In this document: one piece after another, positions 63,464 through 64,000 of the stretch
Layout: each line of letters opens with the position of its first letter
How positions within the stretch are numbered: position 1 is the first letter of the stretch
From: JBKPNJ01 sp963695705
GTDB taxonomy: Bacteria > Actinomycetota > Actinomycetes > Propionibacteriales > Nocardioidaceae
Assembly (NCBI GenBank): GCA_963695705.1
Contig: CAVOHB010000001.1
Location: 1-64,000, forward strand
Length of the DNA: 64,000 nucleotides
Direction of reading: 5' to 3'
The notes under the pieces: model-generated
What the model was told of the DNA's origin: nothing
The model's input: only the letters and a program-made list of their open reading frames with translations
The model's database searches: none
Translations under genes and position numbers: made by a program

Positions 63464-64000
63464 ATGACATCCACATCGTCCACACCGTCGGTCCCCCAGG
63501 ACGGCGTCCGGCTCCCGAGCGGCGCGACCATGCCGCTGCTCGGGTTCGGGACCTGGCAGATCACCGGCCGGGAGGCGCTGCAGGCCGTGACCTCGGCGGT
63601 GGAGGCGGGCTACCGGCACATCGACACCGCCACCGTCTACGGCAACGAGCGTGAGGTCGGTTCGGCGCTGCGCGCCGTCGGCACGGACCGCGACAGCCTG
63701 TTCGTCACCACCAAGCTGCCGCCGCACCGCCGCGGGGCCGAGCCGGAGACCCTCAGGTCGAGCCTGGAGTCGCTCGGCACCGACTACGTCGACCTCTGGT
63801 TGATCCACTGGCCGCCGAACGACGGCGTCGGCCTCGACCTCTGGAAAGCGCTGGTTCGCGCACGTGACGAGGGCCTGGCCCGCGACATCGGAGTGAGCAA
63901 CTACTCGCTTACGCAGATCGAGGAGCTGGTGGCCACCACCGGCGTCACACCCGCGGTGAACCAGATCGAGTGGAGCCCGAAGCTCTTCGACGCGAGCATC
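63464..64000 (+). CDS. Aldo/keto reductase, 5' part (runs off the window)
   Basis: 179 codons from the ATG at 63464 to the window edge. NADPH-dependent reductase with a TIM barrel: the catalytic Asp/Tyr are in YRHIDTATVYGNEREVG, the Lys is in VTTKLPPHRRG, the His is in WLIHWPP, and GVSNYSLTQIEELV and NQIEWSPKLF follow. Resembles the 2,5-diketo-gluconate reductase class. Confidence 0.9.
   Translation, partial: MTSTSSTPSVPQDGVRLPSGATMPLLGFGTWQITGREALQAVTSAVEAGYRHIDTATVYGNEREVGSALRAVGTDRDSLFVTTKLPPHRRGAEPETLRSSLESLGTDYVDLWLIHWPPNDGVGLDLWKALVRARDEGLARDIGVSNYSLTQIEELVATTGVTPAVNQIEWSPKLFDASI

Overview
The window is GC-rich chromosomal DNA from an actinomycete (phylum Actinomycetota; the order cannot be fixed from sequence alone). 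The evidence is the very high GC content, frequent GTG starts and 4-bp start/stop overlaps, an F420-type LLM oxidoreductase, the succinate-CoA ligase / DUF6350 / purN / purH neighbourhood, DUF3099 and PspC-LiaF proteins, and a stand-alone LigD polymerase. No tRNA, rRNA or CRISPR array was seen.

Left part (0-14.8 kb): a lipid kinase, a CYTH-CHAD protein translationally coupled to a ParA ATPase, then an arginine deiminase island. In the island a permease, arcC and a second permease read leftward, and arcA and arcB read rightward, followed by a P-type ATPase, a small membrane protein and a PPK2 polyphosphate kinase. Together these suggest ATP and polyphosphate economy under energy limitation. 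Several genes here carry frame shifts, often compensating within the gene, which look more like base-level assembly errors than decay.

Mobile scar (15.4-17.7 kb): a complete IS630-type element with 26-bp terminal repeats and TA duplication abuts a remnant of an IS701-type transposase, which in turn truncates a betaine-aldehyde-dehydrogenase-like gene.

One-carbon island (17.7-28.6 kb), the most interesting region: an IclR regulator and purU, a small DTEGH-repeat protein, an LLM oxidoreductase, then a cassette of MttB-superfamily methyltransferase, a second IclR regulator, a corrinoid protein, a methyl-corrinoid:tetrahydrofolate methyltransferase, a RACo-like corrinoid-activating ferredoxin/ASKHA ATPase, a DUF1638 protein and a MetF-like reductase. 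This can be read as a full route from a methylated (probably quaternary) amine to methyl-THF, methylene-THF, formyl-THF and formate (PurU). The cassette is bracketed exactly by two nearly identical 61-bp repeats in inverted orientation, and palindromic sites that could be operators of the two IclR proteins lie at the promoters.

Right part (28.6-64 kb): housekeeping and accessory genes. These are purH, purN, DUF6350, a sigma-like/membrane sensor fusion, kynureninase, sucCD, a B12-binding protein, an M23 peptidase, pcrA, a PheRS-like ligase of unknown substrate, a LmbE deacetylase, a LiaFSR-like envelope-stress cluster with several PspC proteins, a LigD polymerase domain, an asymmetric heterodimeric ABC exporter, an MBL hydrolase, a sugar-use cluster (GH4, PfkB kinase, binding protein, two permeases, GH114-type secreted enzyme), a gamma-glutamyltransferase, a GNAT protein and a partial aldo/keto reductase at the edge.
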